Of a stretch of 24,623 nucleotides of DNA, positions 8,661 through 16,434 are shown in pieces. The position numbers were made by a program, and so were the translations under genes. How positions within the stretch are numbered: position 1 is the first letter of the stretch; every line of letters starts with the position of its first letter. The stretch is from Tannerella sp. GTDB taxonomy: Bacteria; Bacteroidota; Bacteroidia; Bacteroidales; Tannerellaceae. The DNA lies in assembly GCA_031283785.1 (NCBI GenBank), contig JAITBC010000355.1, positions 1-24,623 of the forward strand, given 5' to 3'. The notes below the pieces were generated by a model that was not told where the DNA came from, did not search any database, and was given only the letters and a program-made list of their open reading frames with translations.

Positions 8661-9171
8661 CGAACAAAAATATACAAGCCCGGTTTATGCCGTAAAAGCT
8701 GTGCCGATAGAGAAAATACAGGCAAACGCTTACAATCCCAATGTCGTTGCTCCTCCTGAAATGGAACTTCTCGAACTGTCAATATGGGAAGACGGCTACA
8801 CCATGCCGTGCGTATGTTATTATCTCCCGGAGAACGACAAGTACGAACTGGTAGACGGATTCCACCGATACATGGTCATGAAACTATCAAAACGCATTTA
8901 CGAGCGGGAGAATGGTCTTTTGCCCGTAACCGTGATCGAAAAGGACCTTTCAAACCGGATGGCTTCGACAATCAGGCATAACCGCGCACGTGGGACGCAT
9001 AGCATTGAGTTGATGACCAACATTGTAGCGGAACTTAAAAAGTCGGGAATGAGTGATGATTGGATACGTAAGAATATTGGAATGGACAAAGACGAATTGC
9101 TTCGTTTCAAACAGCTCTCAGGGTTGGCGGCGCTATTTGCCGATAAAGATTTCAGTGTCCCCAAAGGGTAG
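8653..9171 (+). CDS. ibrB: IbrB-like ParB/Srx-fold nuclease-like protein
   Basis: This encodes a 172-residue protein with a ParB N-terminal-type fold. PIEKIQANAYNPN at about 18-30 is the entry motif. LVDGFHRYMV at about 71-80 stands for the ParB box (GFHR in place of the usual GxHR/GERR), and STIRHNRARGTHS at about 109-121 is a strongly conserved IbrB segment. A helix-turn-helix-like region (SDDWIRKNIGMDKDELLRFKQ) closes the protein. Such domains bind and often hydrolyse nucleotides (CTP in ParB, ATP in Srx). It starts inside the last codons of ibrA (8-nt overlap), so it is co-translated. The final residues FSVPKG look altered from the FSKxWE ending I would expect, so the extreme C-terminus may have shifted frame. 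No clear terminator follows. Confidence 0.82.
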   Translation: MNNEQKYTSPVYAVKAVPIEKIQANAYNPNVVAPPEMELLELSIWEDGYTMPCVCYYLPENDKYELVDGFHRYMVMKLSKRIYERENGLLPVTVIEKDLSNRMASTIRHNRARGTHSIELMTNIVAELKKSGMSDDWIRKNIGMDKDELLRFKQLSGLAALFADKDFSVPKG

Positions 9172-9296
9172 GTATTCTCCCATGCAGTATAGCCCTCCGC
9201 CCGCCCCCACTTGATTCAACCCAAAACTGCAGTATTATGGCTGTTTGAATGTGGATGAACTTTCCTCTGCAAAAAACTTTTTTCATCAGCATGCGC

Positions 9297-9326
9297 TTGG
9301 AAATACGGAATTTTCATGTAATTTTG
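9297..9326 (+). promoter_or_regulatory. Bacteroidota-type promoter of sdhCAB/frd operon
   Basis: TTG at 9297-9299, a 19-nt spacer, and TAATTTTG at 9319-9326 give a full match to the Bacteroidota -33/-7 promoter. It leaves a leader of about 50 nt before sdhC at 9382. The rest of 9172-9296 contains no gene. Confidence 0.7.
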
Positions 9327-9381
9327 CGCCTTTAAAAAAGGTTCTAAATACATTATATAAATAACTAAAAATTTAATTCTT

Positions 9382-10086
9382 ATGTGGTTGATTCATTCTT
9401 CTATCGGGAGGAAATTAGTAATGAGTATTTCAGGGATTGTCCTGTTGCTATTCTTACTGTTTCACCTATCTATGAATGTGGCGGCGGTTTTTTCGGCTGA
9501 AGCTTACAACACAATCTGCTCGCTATTGGGCGCAAACTGGTATGCTGTCGCTGTGACAGTCGTACTGGCGGGCATTATCGCCATTCATTTCATCTATGCC
9601 GCCATGATTACGCTACAAAACCGTAAGGCTCGCGGCAACAACCGTTACACGGTCAACAACCGTCCGGAAGGCGTCGGCTGGGCTTCACAAAACATGTTCG
9701 TGATTGGAATTATTGTACTCGGTTTTTTGATTCTTCACCTAAGCCAGTTCTGGTACAAAATGATGTTTGCCGAATTATTGGGACATCACGACGTGACGCT
9801 TAACGATGGATCCGTATTACATCCGCAGGATGGCGCGGGTTTTATCAGCTATTATTTTGCTCATTTATGGATCGTTGTTGCTTACCTTATATGGTATGCA
9901 GCGCTGTGGTTACACCTGACGCACGGCGTTTGGAGCGCTATTCAGACCTTAGGATGGAGCAACCGGATCTGGCTGAAACGCTGGAAACTTATCGGTAACA
10001 CTGTTGCTACTCTTATCTTCCTCGGTTTTGCTTTCGTGACGCTGTTTTTCTATGCAAAAAGCCTCTGCGGCGGAAGTTGCTGTTAA
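9382..10086 (+). CDS. sdhC: Succinate dehydrogenase/fumarate reductase cytochrome b subunit
   Basis: This encodes the 234-residue membrane anchor that binds haem b and exchanges electrons with menaquinone for the flavoprotein/iron-sulfur pair. Five hydrophobic helices can be seen (about 12-36, 56-76, 103-125, 150-175 and 202-228). Histidines suited to haem ligation lie in helix 1 (LLFHLSMN, H28), helix 2 (AIHFIYA), helix 3 (LILHLSQFW) and helix 4/5 (LWLHLTHGVW). The start MWLIHSSIGRK is typical of the Bacteroidales subunit. It is the first gene of a three-gene operon with 31 nt to the flavoprotein gene and has a strong promoter upstream. In anaerobic Bacteroidales this complex mainly reduces fumarate to succinate. 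Confidence 0.93.
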   Translation: MWLIHSSIGRKLVMSISGIVLLLFLLFHLSMNVAAVFSAEAYNTICSLLGANWYAVAVTVVLAGIIAIHFIYAAMITLQNRKARGNNRYTVNNRPEGVGWASQNMFVIGIIVLGFLILHLSQFWYKMMFAELLGHHDVTLNDGSVLHPQDGAGFISYYFAHLWIVVAYLIWYAALWLHLTHGVWSAIQTLGWSNRIWLKRWKLIGNTVATLIFLGFAFVTLFFYAKSLCGGSCC

Positions 10087-10117
10087 TAATGGTTGTACCT
10101 TTTAATTAATCAAAGTT

Positions 10118-12058
10118 ATGTCTGGAATAAATTCAAAAATACCACAAGGCCCTCTATCTGAAAAGTGGACCAATTATAAAAATCATCAGAAACTTGTAAA
10201 TCCCGCTAATAAACGCCGTCTCGACGTAATCATTGCAGGAACGGGGCTTGCGGGAGCATCTGCGGCTGCCTCGCTTGCGGAAATGGGGTTTAATGTACTG
10301 AACTTCTGTATTCAGGATTCACCCCGTCGGGCACACTCAATTGCGGCGCAGGGAGGTATCAATGCGGCTAAAAATTATCAGAACGACGGCGACTCTGTCT
10401 ACCGCTTGTTCTACGATACTATCAAAGGTGGAGACTACCGCGCCCGTGAAGCGAATGTTTACCGTCTGGCGGAAGTATCCAACTCCATTATCGACCAGTG
10501 CGTCGCCCAGGGCGTCCCCTTCGCCCGCGAATACGGCGGACTGCTTGATAATCGCTCGTTCGGCGGCGCCCAGGTATCGCGCACGTTTTACGCACGCGGC
10601 CAGACGGGACAGCAGTTATTGCTCGGCGCTTACTCGGCGCTCAGCCGCCAGACCGGGAAAGGCAAAGTAAAGATGTTTACCCGTTATGAAATGCTCGACG
10701 TCGTCATTGTCGACGGACGCGCACGCGGGATCATCGCCCGCAACCTTGTCACGGGAAAAATCGAACGTTATGCTGCTCATGCCGTCGTTATCGCAACCGG
10801 CGGTTATGCAAACACCTTCTTCCTCTCTACAAACGCGATGGCGTCAAACGGCTCAGCCGCATGGCAGTGTTATAAGAAAGGCGCATATTTCGCTAATCCG
10901 TGTATGGCTCAGATTCACCCGACTTGCATTCCCGTCCATGGCGAGTTCCAGTCAAAACTGACGCTCATGTCCGAATCGCTTCGTAACGACGGACGTATAT
11001 GGGTGCCGGGGAAGAAAGAAGACGCCGAAGCAATCCGCGCCGGCAAACTGAAACCTACGGACATAAAAGAAGACGATCGCGATTACTATCTGGAACGTCG
11101 TTATCCCGCTTTCGGCAACCTCGTCCCGCGCGACGTCGCTTCACGGGCGGCAAAAGAACGCTGCGACGCCGGACACGGCGTCGGAACGGGACAAGCCGTA
11201 TACCTTGATTTTGCCGATGCGATCGACCGTCTGGGGAAAGACGTAGTGGAACAACGCTACGGAAACCTTTTTCAGATGTATGAAAAAATCGTCGACGACA
11301 ACCCGTATGAAACGCCGATGATGATATTCCCTGCCCTCCACTACACAATGGGCGGCATATGGGTCGACTACGAACTGATGACTTCGATAAACGGCTTGTT
11401 TGCTATCGGCGAAGCAAACTTCTCCGACCACGGCGCAAACCGCCTCGGCGCATCCGCACTGATGCAAGGGCTGGCCGACGGTTATTTCGTCCTGCCTTAT
11501 ACGATACAAAACTACCTCGCCGACCAAATTCAGGTGCCGCGTTTCAGCGTCGATCTACCGGAATTTGAAGAAGCGGAAAAGCAAATCAAAGAACGTATCG
11601 ACAAACTGATGAGCATAAAAGGCAAACGCTCGGTCGACAGTATCCACAAAGAACTCGGACATATCATGTGGGATCATGTAGGGATGGCACGCGATGCACA
11701 GGGGCTTAAAGAAGCTGTGGAAATGCTTAAAGCGTTGAAGACCGAATTCTGGAGCAATGTTCGGATTCCGGGTAAAGCGGACGATCTGAATGTCGAGCTT
11801 GAAAAGGCATTACGCCTTGCCGACTTCATTGAAACAGGCATGCTTATGGCGCACGATTCATTAGACCGCGAAGAATCATGCGGCGGACACTTCCGCGTGG
11901 AACACCAGACGGAAGAAGGTGAAGCGCTTCGTCATGACGACAAATTCTCATACGTATCGTGCTGGAAATACCAGGGCGACGACAAAGACCCTGTTATGCT
12001 TAAAGAACCTCTTGACTATGAATTTGTTGTACGTCAACAGAGAAACTATAAAAATTAA
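10118..12058 (+). CDS. sdhA: Fumarate reductase/succinate dehydrogenase flavoprotein subunit
   Basis: This encodes the 646-residue catalytic subunit that interconverts fumarate and succinate. The FAD dinucleotide-binding stretch [17 protein letters not shown] begins at residue 41. [10 protein letters not shown] supplies H73, the residue that carries covalently bound FAD in this family. [11 protein letters not shown] (408-418) and [10 protein letters not shown] (R338 the likely proton-shuttling arginine) form the active site. [18 protein letters not shown] (431-448) is the C-terminal FAD-binding motif, and EESCGGHFR near residue 590 is also conserved. Length matches the Bacteroides-type protein. 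It is separated from the iron-sulfur gene by only 8 nt. Strong codon bias gives several long antisense open frames, which are not genes. Confidence 0.97.
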   Translation: MSGINSKIPQGPLSEKWTNYKNHQKLVNPANKRRLDVIIAGTGLAGASAAASLAEMGFNVLNFCIQDSPRRAHSIAAQGGINAAKNYQNDGDSVYRLFYDTIKGGDYRAREANVYRLAEVSNSIIDQCVAQGVPFAREYGGLLDNRSFGGAQVSRTFYARGQTGQQLLLGAYSALSRQTGKGKVKMFTRYEMLDVVIVDGRARGIIARNLVTGKIERYAAHAVVIATGGYANTFFLSTNAMASNGSAAWQCYKKGAYFANPCMAQIHPTCIPVHGEFQSKLTLMSESLRNDGRIWVPGKKEDAEAIRAGKLKPTDIKEDDRDYYLERRYPAFGNLVPRDVASRAAKERCDAGHGVGTGQAVYLDFADAIDRLGKDVVEQRYGNLFQMYEKIVDDNPYETPMMIFPALHYTMGGIWVDYELMTSINGLFAIGEANFSDHGANRLGASALMQGLADGYFVLPYTIQNYLADQIQVPRFSVDLPEFEEAEKQIKERIDKLMSIKGKRSVDSIHKELGHIMWDHVGMARDAQGLKEAVEMLKALKTEFWSNVRIPGKADDLNVELEKALRLADFIETGMLMAHDSLDREESCGGHFRVEHQTEEGEALRHDDKFSYVSCWKYQGDDKDPVMLKEPLDYEFVVRQQRNYKN

Positions 12059-12066
12059 AAACAGCC

Positions 12067-12822
12067 ATGGATAAAAATATAGATATAACACTGAAAGTAT
12101 GGCGTCAGAAAGGACCCAAAGAAAAAGGCTCATTCGAAACATATCCACTGAAAGGAATATCACAGGGAAGTTCATTCCTTGAGATGCTGGATGTTCTCAA
12201 CGAACAATTGATAAACGAGGGCAAAGAACCGGTATTCTTCGACCACGATTGCCGCGAAGGTATATGCGGGATGTGTTCGCTTTACATCAACGGCCATCCG
12301 CACGGGCCGGATTCGGCGGTGACGACCTGTCAGCTTCACATGCGTAAGTTCAAAAACGGCGAGACGATAACGATCGAGCCGTGGCGGTCGGCAGGATTCC
12401 CAGTCATACGCGACCTTACCGTAGATCGCCGGGCTTATGACAAGATAATGCAGGTTGGAGGGTTTGTTTCGGTAAATACAGGGGGCGTCCCCGACGCGAA
12501 TGCGATTCCCATTCCCAAGAAAGATGCCGACCTGGCGATGGATGCAGCCGCCTGCATAGGTTGCGGAGCTTGTGCCGCCGCTTGCAAGAACGGCTCTGCC
12601 ATGTTGTTTGTTGCTGCAAAAGTCAGTCAATTGGCACTGCTCCCACAGGGCAAAGTCGAAGCCGCACGTCGCGCTAAAGCAATGGTAGCTAAAATGGATG
12701 AACTGGGATTCGGGAACTGTACGAACACCCGCGCTTGCGAAATGGAATGTCCGAAAGAAATATCGGTAACCAATATCGCCCGTTTAAACCGCGAATTTCT
12801 CTATGCCAAATTTAAAGATTAA
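12067..12822 (+). CDS. sdhB: Succinate dehydrogenase/fumarate reductase iron-sulfur subunit
   Basis: This encodes the 251-residue electron-transfer subunit linking FAD in SdhA to haem in SdhC. An N-terminal ferredoxin-like domain holds the [2Fe-2S] ligands C62, C67, C70 (CREGICGMC) and C88. A C-terminal domain holds [11 protein letters not shown] (C163, C166, C169, C173) and the later cysteines C218, C224 and C228 ([14 protein letters not shown]), giving the ligands of the [4Fe-4S] and [3Fe-4S] centres. All expected cysteines are present. It is the last gene of the operon; a hairpin terminator starts 25 nt after the stop. Confidence 0.96.
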   Translation: MDKNIDITLKVWRQKGPKEKGSFETYPLKGISQGSSFLEMLDVLNEQLINEGKEPVFFDHDCREGICGMCSLYINGHPHGPDSAVTTCQLHMRKFKNGETITIEPWRSAGFPVIRDLTVDRRAYDKIMQVGGFVSVNTGGVPDANAIPIPKKDADLAMDAAACIGCGACAAACKNGSAMLFVAAKVSQLALLPQGKVEAARRAKAMVAKMDELGFGNCTNTRACEMECPKEISVTNIARLNREFLYAKFKD

Positions 12823-12847
12823 CCGGGATCATCTTTAAACATCGAAC

Positions 12848-12884
12848 ATAAAGGCTGTACTTGTCGTACGGCCTTTATTGTTTT
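12848..12884 (+). terminator. Rho-independent terminator of sdhCAB operon
   Basis: 13-bp stem ATAAAGGCTGTAC (12848-12860) / GTACGGCCTTTAT (12866-12878) with one G-U pair and a 5-nt loop, followed by TGTTTT. It lies just past the sdhB stop. Confidence 0.85.
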
Positions 12885-13004
12885 ATACGGAATAAGAAGT
12901 CCTCGCATATGCCGAATTTTCAAATCTCCGAAATTATTATCCTGTCTTTCCTCTACAATCATCAACTTTTTATGCGATTCGCTTATAAATCGCGTATTTT
13001 TTTC

Positions 13005-13012
13005 TAAGTTTG
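13005..13012 (+). promoter_or_regulatory. -7 promoter box for the esterase-GH43 pair
   Basis: TAAGTTTG matches the TAnnTTTG consensus and is 41 nt before the ATG at 13054. The -33 element is weak. The rest of 12885-13053 holds no gene. Confidence 0.5.
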
Positions 13013-13053
13013 CAACGCAATCCCGGATTACGTTTGTTTTGACATTTTAAAAT

Positions 13054-14025
13054 ATGACACTGATGAAAACGAAATTTTATTATTTATTGCTTGCCGTCCT
13101 GTTTTGCAGCTTTGCAGTATCGGCTCAGATTGACAGGCAGACATTCATATATTCGATCAAAGACGGTGACACGCTCCGTCTGGACAAATACGAAGCGCCG
13201 AAGCTCACGGAAACGAAGCCGTGTATCATCTTCGTTTTCGGCGGAAGTTTCATGCGCGGCAGTCGTGATGCTTCAACGTATATCCCTTTCTATGAATATT
13301 TTGCAAGTCAAGGTTATGCCGTTATCGCCATCGATTACCGGCTCGGACTGAAAGATGTTCGGAAGAAAATCGACACAAAACAAAGCAGGTTAAAACTGTT
13401 CAATGCCTTTGTCGATCATTTCGAAAAGGCGGTTTCGATGGCTGTCGAAGACCTTTTCGACGCCACACGTTTTGTCGTCGAACATGCAGGCGAATGGCAT
13501 AATGATACGCAGCGTATTGCTTCGTGCGGTTCGAGCGCCGGTGCAATCACGACGCTACAGGGCGAATATGAAATTTGTAACCGTACACGGCGAGCGGCCG
13601 CATTGCCCGAAGGATTCAACTATGCAGGCGTAATCTCCTTTGCAGGATGTATTTTCAGCGACGGCAAAGTGAACTGGGAAACCAAACCTGCTCCGATTTT
13701 GTTTTTCCACGGCGATGCCGACAAGAACGTCCCTTACGACAAAATCAAATTCCTGCGGTTTGGAATGTACGGCCCAAAACAGCTTGTCCGACAACTGGAT
13801 GAGATGCAATCGCCGTACTGTTTCCATTCGTTCGAAAATGCCGAACACGAAATAGCAACAAGGCCTATGCAACAGCATCTCGGCGAGATAAAACTGTTCC
13901 TGGAGAAATTCGCGGACGGCAAAGCGAATCTGTTTTTGAATACGACCGAAACGACCATCGGTAAACCGGAAATGAAGAAAAAAATCAAACTGAAAGACTG
14001 TCTGAAAGCGAATTTTAATTATTAA
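13054..14025 (+). CDS. Secreted alpha/beta-hydrolase (carboxylesterase-like)
   Basis: This encodes a 323-residue periplasmic or surface hydrolase. The signal peptide runs to about residue 24 (...FAVSA|QID); a start at residue 4 would work equally well. An oxyanion-hole motif FGGSFMRGS is at 62-70. The nucleophile elbow CGSSAGA has S161 as catalytic Ser (G-S-S-A-G at 159-163). HGDADKNVP at 219-227 supplies the acidic residue (probably D223), and AEHE supplies H265. The layout fits the esterase/lipase families (BD-FAE or acetyl-xylan-esterase-like) often encoded in polysaccharide utilization loci. It is followed after 20 nt by a GH43 gene, so removal of acyl groups from a plant-type glycan is a reasonable inference. 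A lipid or peptide ester substrate cannot be excluded. Confidence 0.85.
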   Translation: MTLMKTKFYYLLLAVLFCSFAVSAQIDRQTFIYSIKDGDTLRLDKYEAPKLTETKPCIIFVFGGSFMRGSRDASTYIPFYEYFASQGYAVIAIDYRLGLKDVRKKIDTKQSRLKLFNAFVDHFEKAVSMAVEDLFDATRFVVEHAGEWHNDTQRIASCGSSAGAITTLQGEYEICNRTRRAAALPEGFNYAGVISFAGCIFSDGKVNWETKPAPILFFHGDADKNVPYDKIKFLRFGMYGPKQLVRQLDEMQSPYCFHSFENAEHEIATRPMQQHLGEIKLFLEKFADGKANLFLNTTETTIGKPEMKKKIKLKDCLKANFNY

Positions 14026-14045
14026 CCCTTTATAAATAACTGTAT

Positions 14046-15224
14046 ATGCAAACAGAAAAATCAAAACCTGCCGTCGTTACCGGCTTATATCCGTCCTTGT
14101 GGCGCTGCTTTTTTTTGCTGTTCTGTCTTGCCGCCTCATGCCGCAACGACAAACCGACTTCATTCAGGCCGGGCGAAATCTGGCCCGACAACCACGGCGT
14201 ACACATTAACGCCCACGGCGGCGGCTTGCTGTTGCAGGACGGCGTCTACTACTGGTACGGCGAACACAAGACGGAAGGAGAAGGCGGCAACAGGGCGAAC
14301 GTCGGGTTCCACTGTTATTCGTCGACCGACCTGTATAACTGGAAGGACGAAGGCATCGCACTGAGCGTCATGCCCGAAGGATCGGGAAGCGACATCGAAA
14401 AAGGTGCAATCATGGAACGGCCGAAGGTAATCCGTAACACCAAAACAGGGAAATACGTGATGTGGTTTCACCTCGAACCGAAAGGCGCTGGTTATACGGG
14501 CGCACGAAGCGGCGTGGCGGTGGCAGACAGCCCCAAAGGTCCGTTTACCTTTCTGCGCAGCGTCCGTCCCGATGCCGGACACTGGCCTGCCAACTATCCC
14601 GAAGATTTGCGCGAAAGCCCCACACGCGCCGAAGGACAACGGTTTTCCGGCGGCAATCTGCCGATGCACCCCGATTCGCTGAATCTCGTCAAACGCGATT
14701 TCGAAGGAGGACAAATGGCACGCGACATGACCCTTTTTGTCGACGACGACGGGAAGGCATACCATATTTTTGCTTCCGAAGAAAACAGCACCCTGCACAT
14801 TTCTCTGCTGACGGACGACTATCTGGATCACAGCGGCACGTATTACCGTTTTTTTGAAGGACGTTTCATGGAAGCGCCGGCGATGTTCAAGAACGGCGAC
14901 GATTATTACCTGATTATGTCGGGGTGCACCGGCTGGGCGCCCAATGCCGGACGTGCTGCCGTTGCGCCTTCCGTCTTCGGGCCATGGGAAGAACTGCAAA
15001 ATCCGTTTACAGGCCGTGAAGCCGAAGTATCGTTCCGTTCACAGAGTACATACGTCGTTCAGGCGCCCGGACAAAAAAATCAGTTCATTTACATGGGCGA
15101 CCGCTGGCAGCCCGAAAATGCCATCGACGGGCGTTACATCTGGCTTCCCATCCGCTTCGACGGCAAACAACCCGTCATCGAATGGCGAGATGAGTGGTCC
15201 TGCCGGGAACATTTACCGGAATAA
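14046..15224 (+). CDS. GH43-family lipoprotein, exo-beta-1,3-galactanase-like
   Basis: This encodes a 392-residue glycoside hydrolase with a five-bladed propeller fold. A hydrophobic segment ends in a lipobox-like LAASC with C32, so it is probably a lipoprotein. The opening HGVHINAHGGGLLL...YYWYGEH (about 50-74) is the hallmark of GH43 galactanase-like subfamilies, in which the usual Asp base near the N-terminus is absent. Candidate catalytic residues are E124 (MERPKV), E276 (FMEAPAM, proton donor) and Q333 (RSQSTYV). The Gln occupies the position used as unusual base in the fungal exo-beta-1,3-galactanase PcGal43A. A role in arabinogalactan side-chain or backbone trimming is inferred. The last eight residues (after EWRDEW) look replaced, and the gene ends at a transposase fragment, so the C-terminus may sit on a rearrangement junction. 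Confidence 0.88.
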   Translation: MQTEKSKPAVVTGLYPSLWRCFFLLFCLAASCRNDKPTSFRPGEIWPDNHGVHINAHGGGLLLQDGVYYWYGEHKTEGEGGNRANVGFHCYSSTDLYNWKDEGIALSVMPEGSGSDIEKGAIMERPKVIRNTKTGKYVMWFHLEPKGAGYTGARSGVAVADSPKGPFTFLRSVRPDAGHWPANYPEDLRESPTRAEGQRFSGGNLPMHPDSLNLVKRDFEGGQMARDMTLFVDDDGKAYHIFASEENSTLHISLLTDDYLDHSGTYYRFFEGRFMEAPAMFKNGDDYYLIMSGCTGWAPNAGRAAVAPSVFGPWEELQNPFTGREAEVSFRSQSTYVVQAPGQKNQFIYMGDRWQPENAIDGRYIWLPIRFDGKQPVIEWRDEWSCREHLPE

Positions 15225-15557
15225 CGGTGCGATTTTTCGGAGGTTACCGGACTTTGCCGTTTTTCTTTGCGGGTTTTCACTTCACAGAACCGAACGGTTT
15301 TTTTGACACATTCAAAAGCTACCGGAACACGCAATGCTTCCGGCGCTGTAAACGACTGTGTATGATAAAAAGCCGTCAATAAATTGATGCCTTTCATTAC
15401 GGCCCTTACTGTGATTCCAATGCCAACTGATACGGTCGTTTTCATCCGTGCAGGGTTTGCTCACTATCGTGTCGTCAAAGATCAGGCAAACCTCTTCCGT
15501 TTCGTATTCCCGTACAAGGGACTTTATCTCCTGCCATAAATCCATTTCTTTTTTCAT
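15225..15557 (-). pseudogene. Frameshifted fragment of a DDE transposase
   Basis: The minus strand encodes the middle of a transposase in two frames. From 15557 it reads DLWQEIKSLVREYE, then CLIFDDTIVSKP and DENDRISWHWNHSKGR. From about 15397 in the next frame it continues MKGINLLTAFYHTQ and VPVAFECVKKTVRFCEVKTRKEKRQSPVT. The join lies at about 15394, where roughly two bases are missing. LIFDDT supplies the first Asp of a DDE/IS4-like or IS701-like catalytic domain. Both ends are missing: the N-terminus stops at an in-frame stop just before 15557, and recognizable sequence ends near 15250 beside the GH43 stop codon. The family is recognized from memory of Bacteroidota transposases; the exact IS name is uncertain. 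Confidence 0.7.
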
Positions 15558-15614
15558 CTCGCGAAGTTAATGTTTTTTCTTTGTGCGTAACATGAGGTAG
15601 TAAACAACAGAAAT

Positions 15615-15815
15615 ATGACAATAACAAGATTTTTTCGATTTTTATTACTGTCCGCTTTTTTATGTCCTCTTTATGGACAAAGCAGAGAATCATTCCTTTA
15701 TCCCGTGTAAAAGACTATGTGAATCGGTTTAACAACACGGATGATGAACTCACCGTTCAACTGATTCCGAACAGCGAGGTGGCGGAATATCTTTCGGAAT
15801 ACCTAAAAAAACATA
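15615..15815 (+). pseudogene. Frameshifted 5' fragment of a secreted glycosidase-like gene
   Basis: An ATG at 15615 starts a clear signal peptide (FLLLSAFLCPLYGQ) followed by SRESFLYPV and a stop. In the +2-shifted frame the text goes on at once as VKDYVNRFNNTDDELTVQLI and PNSEVAEYLSEYLKKH. Removing one copy of a duplicated GT in CCCGTGTAAAAG (about 15704-15715) restores a single frame. The 'VNRFNxxDDEL...IPN' opening resembles N-termini of MGH1-like/GH63-type glycosidases found in polysaccharide loci of Bacteroidota. After about 65 codons the similarity ends and A/T-rich sequence follows, so the gene is both frameshifted and truncated. Confidence 0.6.
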
Positions 15816-15862
15816 ACACCATTATTTTTCTCGCGGAAATATTTTTTTACGCGAAAAAAATG

Positions 15863-15870
15863 TATCTTTG
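15863..15870 (+). promoter_or_regulatory. -7 promoter box upstream of the AG-repeat ORF
   Basis: TATCTTTG is an exact match to TAnnTTTG and lies 38 nt before the ATG at 15909. No clear -33 TTG is seen. The leader is A-rich, as for other expressed genes in the window. Confidence 0.45.
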
Positions 15871-15908
15871 TTGCGTTTATCACATAAATATTAAAAGAAA
15901 CATAACTT

Positions 15909-16037
<129 letters not shown>

Positions 16038-16053
16038 TATAATCCATACATAT

Positions 16054-16088
16054 TGTACATATGTATACGCGCACACTCGCGCATACAC
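16054..16088. repeat. Alternating pyrimidine-purine tract (Z-DNA-prone)
   Basis: From TGTACATATG through CGCGCACAC to GCATACAC, the 35 bases alternate pyrimidine and purine with a single break at 16077. A 7-bp inverted repeat (ATACATA 16046-16052 / TATGTAT 16060-16066) overlaps its left end. It begins 28 bp after the AG tract. Confidence 0.7.
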
Positions 16089-16323
16089 TAAAACCAGCAA
16101 AAACAAATCATTTAAATCATATATTTTCTTCGTTGTTTTTATCGTACTGAATGGCGGAAGGGGAATTCTTTATTCACAAAAACATCATCAAACAGGTATT
16201 GCCGGTGTGGATTTTCATCGCCGGCCGGACTGTATCGTAGCGTTACGGGAGGAGCACGTCCTGTGCAATCCTCCATTTTTATGAAGATAAGAACGGACGC
16301 CGCAATTTGAAGACGCCATTGCA

Positions 16324-16347
16324 AATATATCTTCAGGAAGATATATT
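16324..16347. promoter_or_regulatory. Perfect 24-bp palindrome upstream of second susC, candidate operator
   Basis: AATATATCTTC (16324-16334) and GAAGATATATT (16337-16347) are exact reverse complements separated by AG. The 2-nt centre favours a dimeric protein-binding site over an RNA hairpin. It is 87 bp ahead of the susC start and could regulate the uptake operon. Confidence 0.5.
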
Positions 16348-16434
16348 ATTGCATGGTACAAATTGTATAATGCGATGGATAAGTTCCAATTTATTTCTAT
16401 TTGAATCTTAATTTTAAACGTCAAATTTTAATTT

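Larger units (their letters stand above)
16038..16434. other. Gene-poor region between the AG repeat and second susC
   Basis: No confident gene is visible. An alternating pyrimidine-purine stretch lies at 16054-16088 and a perfect 24-bp palindrome at 16324-16347 (both listed separately). One plus-strand frame is open from 16027 to 16284 without a start codon. No exact TAnnTTTG box was found directly before the susC start at 16435, so its promoter is not assigned. Confidence 0.55.

Noticed and set aside
11055..11527. Overlapping minus-strand open frames inside the flavoprotein gene
   Set aside because: The plus strand encodes a complete conserved SdhA/FrdA; the antisense frames have arginine/serine-rich shadow composition and no start context.
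13091..13633. Out-of-frame plus-strand ORFs inside the alpha/beta-hydrolase gene
   Set aside because: They are frame shadows; the catalytic triad and signal peptide all lie in the main frame.
14160..14999. 279-codon open frame on the minus strand inside the GH43 gene
   Set aside because: It is fully antisense to a gene with clear family motifs, has no signal or known domain, and arises from the strong codon bias of the plus-strand gene.
16349..16371. Sigma70-like TTGCAT...TATAAT promoter for second susC
   Set aside because: The spacer is only 11 nt, and Bacteroidota use a different -33/-7 consensus.
16139..16424. Two short minus-strand ORFs upstream of second susC
   Set aside because: No recognizable family, no promoter or leader, and they span the palindrome; they are not better supported than chance.
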